A DNA stretch of 41,883 nucleotides, from contig JAKSBN010000239.1 of NCBI GenBank assembly GCA_022361175.1, positions 1 to 41,883 of the forward strand. Direction: 5' to 3'. The notes below the pieces were generated by a model that worked only from the letters and a program-made list of their open reading frames with translations, did no database searches and was not told the origin of the DNA. Numbering within the stretch: the first letter of the stretch is position 1; each line of letters starts with the position of its first letter. Of this stretch, positions 40,760 through 41,883 are shown in pieces. The stretch is from Pseudomonadota bacterium. GTDB taxonomy: Bacteria > Myxococcota_A > UBA9160 > UBA4427. The translations under genes and the position numbers were made by a program.

Positions 40760-41883
40760 ATGCCCCGCCCGCCCCACGCCGCCGCCGGCGTCGTCGCCAT
40801 GCCCGGCGCGGTCTTCTCGCCCATCGAACACCGGCTGCGCGAGCTGTCGGGGACGGTGTATCCCCTGCACGTCGGCGACACCTGGTTGGACCCGTGCGAG
40901 GGCGCCCGCAGCCAGGACCTGGTCGCGGACGAGCAGCCGGGCCTCCACCACTACTGCGAGACCCGGGGTCTGCCCCCGCTGGTGGATGCCCTGGTCGAGA
41001 AGGTGCGCGCGCAGAACGGCCTCGCGTGCGAGCCGAACTCGCTGCTGGTGACCGCGGGCGCGACGGGTGCGCTGGCCGCGGCCCTGGGTTCTCTGACGGC
41101 GCCGGACGAGGAGGTTCTGGTGCTGGCGCCGTACTGGCCTCTCATTCCCGGCGTCGTGCGCTCGGTGCGGGCCGCGCCGATCGAGGTTCCCTTCTACGAC
41201 CGCGTCGACGATCCCGAGGCGGCCGTCGAGGCGGTGCGGGCGCGGCTGAGCGCGCGCACCGTGGCACTGTACGTCTCGACCCCCTCCAACCCGACCGGAC
41301 GCGTGCTCTCGGCGCCCGTGCTCGCGGCGCTGGCGGAGTGGGCCCGGCGCGAGGATCTGTGGATCCTGTCCGACGAGGTGTACGAGCGCATCCAGTACGC
41401 CGGGAAGCACGTGTCCATCGGCACCTTCGCGCCCGAGCGAACCCTCAGCGTCTTCTCGTTCTCGAAGGCCTACGGCATGGCGGGCAACCGCGTCGGCTAC
41501 TTGGTCGGGCCGCCCGACGCGATCACGCAGGCCCGCAAGATCTCCACCCACACCTTCTACGCCGCTCCGACGGCCGGGCAGTGGGCGGCGCTGCGGGCGT
41601 TGGAGCGCGGCGAAGCCTGGCTGGCGGATGCGCTGGATCAGTACCGTTCGGTGGCGGCCTTCGCGGCCGGAGAGCTCGGGTTGCCGATGCCGGAGGGCTC
41701 CACGTTCCTGTTCCTGGACGTGGCGTCACAGCTGGACGAACGCGGGGTCTGGGGCTTCCTGGAGGACTGCCTCGAGGACGGCGTGGTGCTGGCGCCCGGC
41801 CCGTCCTCGGGCGGCGACTACACGACGTGGGTGCGCCTTTGCTACACGGCCGCCCCGCCCCAGGTCACGCGGGCTGCGGTGTC
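40760..41883 (+). CDS. Class I/II PLP-dependent aminotransferase (C-terminus beyond window)
   Basis: 374 codons are inside the window and the frame is still open at the right edge. The start ATG at 40760 has GGAGG four bases upstream. The fold type I sequence is clear: LHHYCETRGLPPLVDALVEK, LLVTAGATGALAAALGSLTA, ALYVSTPSNPTGRVLSAPVL, LWILSDEVYERIQYAG and the PLP lysine region VFSFSKAYGMAGNRVGYLVG. These match the aspartate/aromatic aminotransferase-like group. The amino acid substrate cannot be told. The Arg that binds the substrate carboxylate is probably in WVRLCYTAA at the extreme right. Confidence 0.88.
   Translation, partial: MPRPPHAAAGVVAMPGAVFSPIEHRLRELSGTVYPLHVGDTWLDPCEGARSQDLVADEQPGLHHYCETRGLPPLVDALVEKVRAQNGLACEPNSLLVTAGATGALAAALGSLTAPDEEVLVLAPYWPLIPGVVRSVRAAPIEVPFYDRVDDPEAAVEAVRARLSARTVALYVSTPSNPTGRVLSAPVLAALAEWARREDLWILSDEVYERIQYAGKHVSIGTFAPERTLSVFSFSKAYGMAGNRVGYLVGPPDAITQARKISTHTFYAAPTAGQWAALRALERGEAWLADALDQYRSVAAFAAGELGLPMPEGSTFLFLDVASQLDERGVWGFLEDCLEDGVVLAPGPSSGGDYTTWVRLCYTAAPPQVTRAAV

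Overview
This is a GC-rich, gene-dense bacterial chromosomal window with about 33 protein genes, most separated by a few bases or overlapping. No tRNA, rRNA, CRISPR array, transposase or phage gene is visible. The gene set suggests a free-living deltaproteobacterial or Myxococcota-like lineage: a complete-looking menaquinone operon, class I fumarase, class I fructose-1,6-bisphosphatase, Prc protease, HDOD and PilZ proteins, flagellin, an LLM-family flavin oxidoreductase, a PEP-CTERM protein, and a large Ca-binding-repeat surface protein with a CGLGFE...RRRR tail. The lineage call is inference from gene content only.

Layout. 1-2451: start of a monothiol glutaredoxin (cut by the window edge), an HDOD protein, a small MshEN-like protein and a 2OG-Fe(II) oxygenase. 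2470-8190: a family 2 glycosyltransferase, the 1042-residue repeat-rich surface protein, an AT-richer divergent promoter region with decayed direct repeats, a putative lipoprotein, a strong terminator and a 164-bp imperfect palindrome that looks like a MITE. 8187-13912: Prc protease, a histone-deacetylase-like hydrolase, and a three-gene operon (sugar nucleotidyltransferase, Dpm1-like glycosyltransferase, NDP-sugar epimerase). 13927-17939, minus strand: a tightly packed operon of an LLM oxidoreductase, an adenosine-deaminase-like amidohydrolase and a polytopic membrane protein. 18052-24971: an exported cyclase-fold lipoprotein, the PEP-CTERM protein, fbp, class I fumarase, an orphan winged-helix regulator, an SpoU-type RNA methyltransferase and a GATase. 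24968-29043: PilZ protein, a lone short flagellin, a 76-residue unknown, a sulfotransferase-like protein and a helical unknown with a probable N-terminal frameshift.

29181-38254 is the best-defined unit. A MerR-type regulator has a promoter whose 17-bp spacer holds a perfect 12-bp palindrome, and the predicted transcript start falls on the ATG (leaderless). Behind it, with overlapping start and stop codons, lie menG/ubiE, menF, menD, menH, menA, menC and menE. That covers the chorismate-to-menaquinone route except menB, which must lie elsewhere or be replaced. The right end (38315-41883) holds a PlsC-type acyltransferase, a PuuD-like hydrolase, a small NAD-binding epimerase-like protein and a class I aminotransferase cut by the window edge.

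I found no defence island or other clearly new multi-gene system. The most worthwhile leads are the MerR-controlled, possibly leaderless menaquinone operon, the palindromic element abutting the prc stop codon, the CGLGFE-tail surface protein, the epimerase lacking the usual catalytic Tyr, and the LLM/deaminase/membrane-protein operon.
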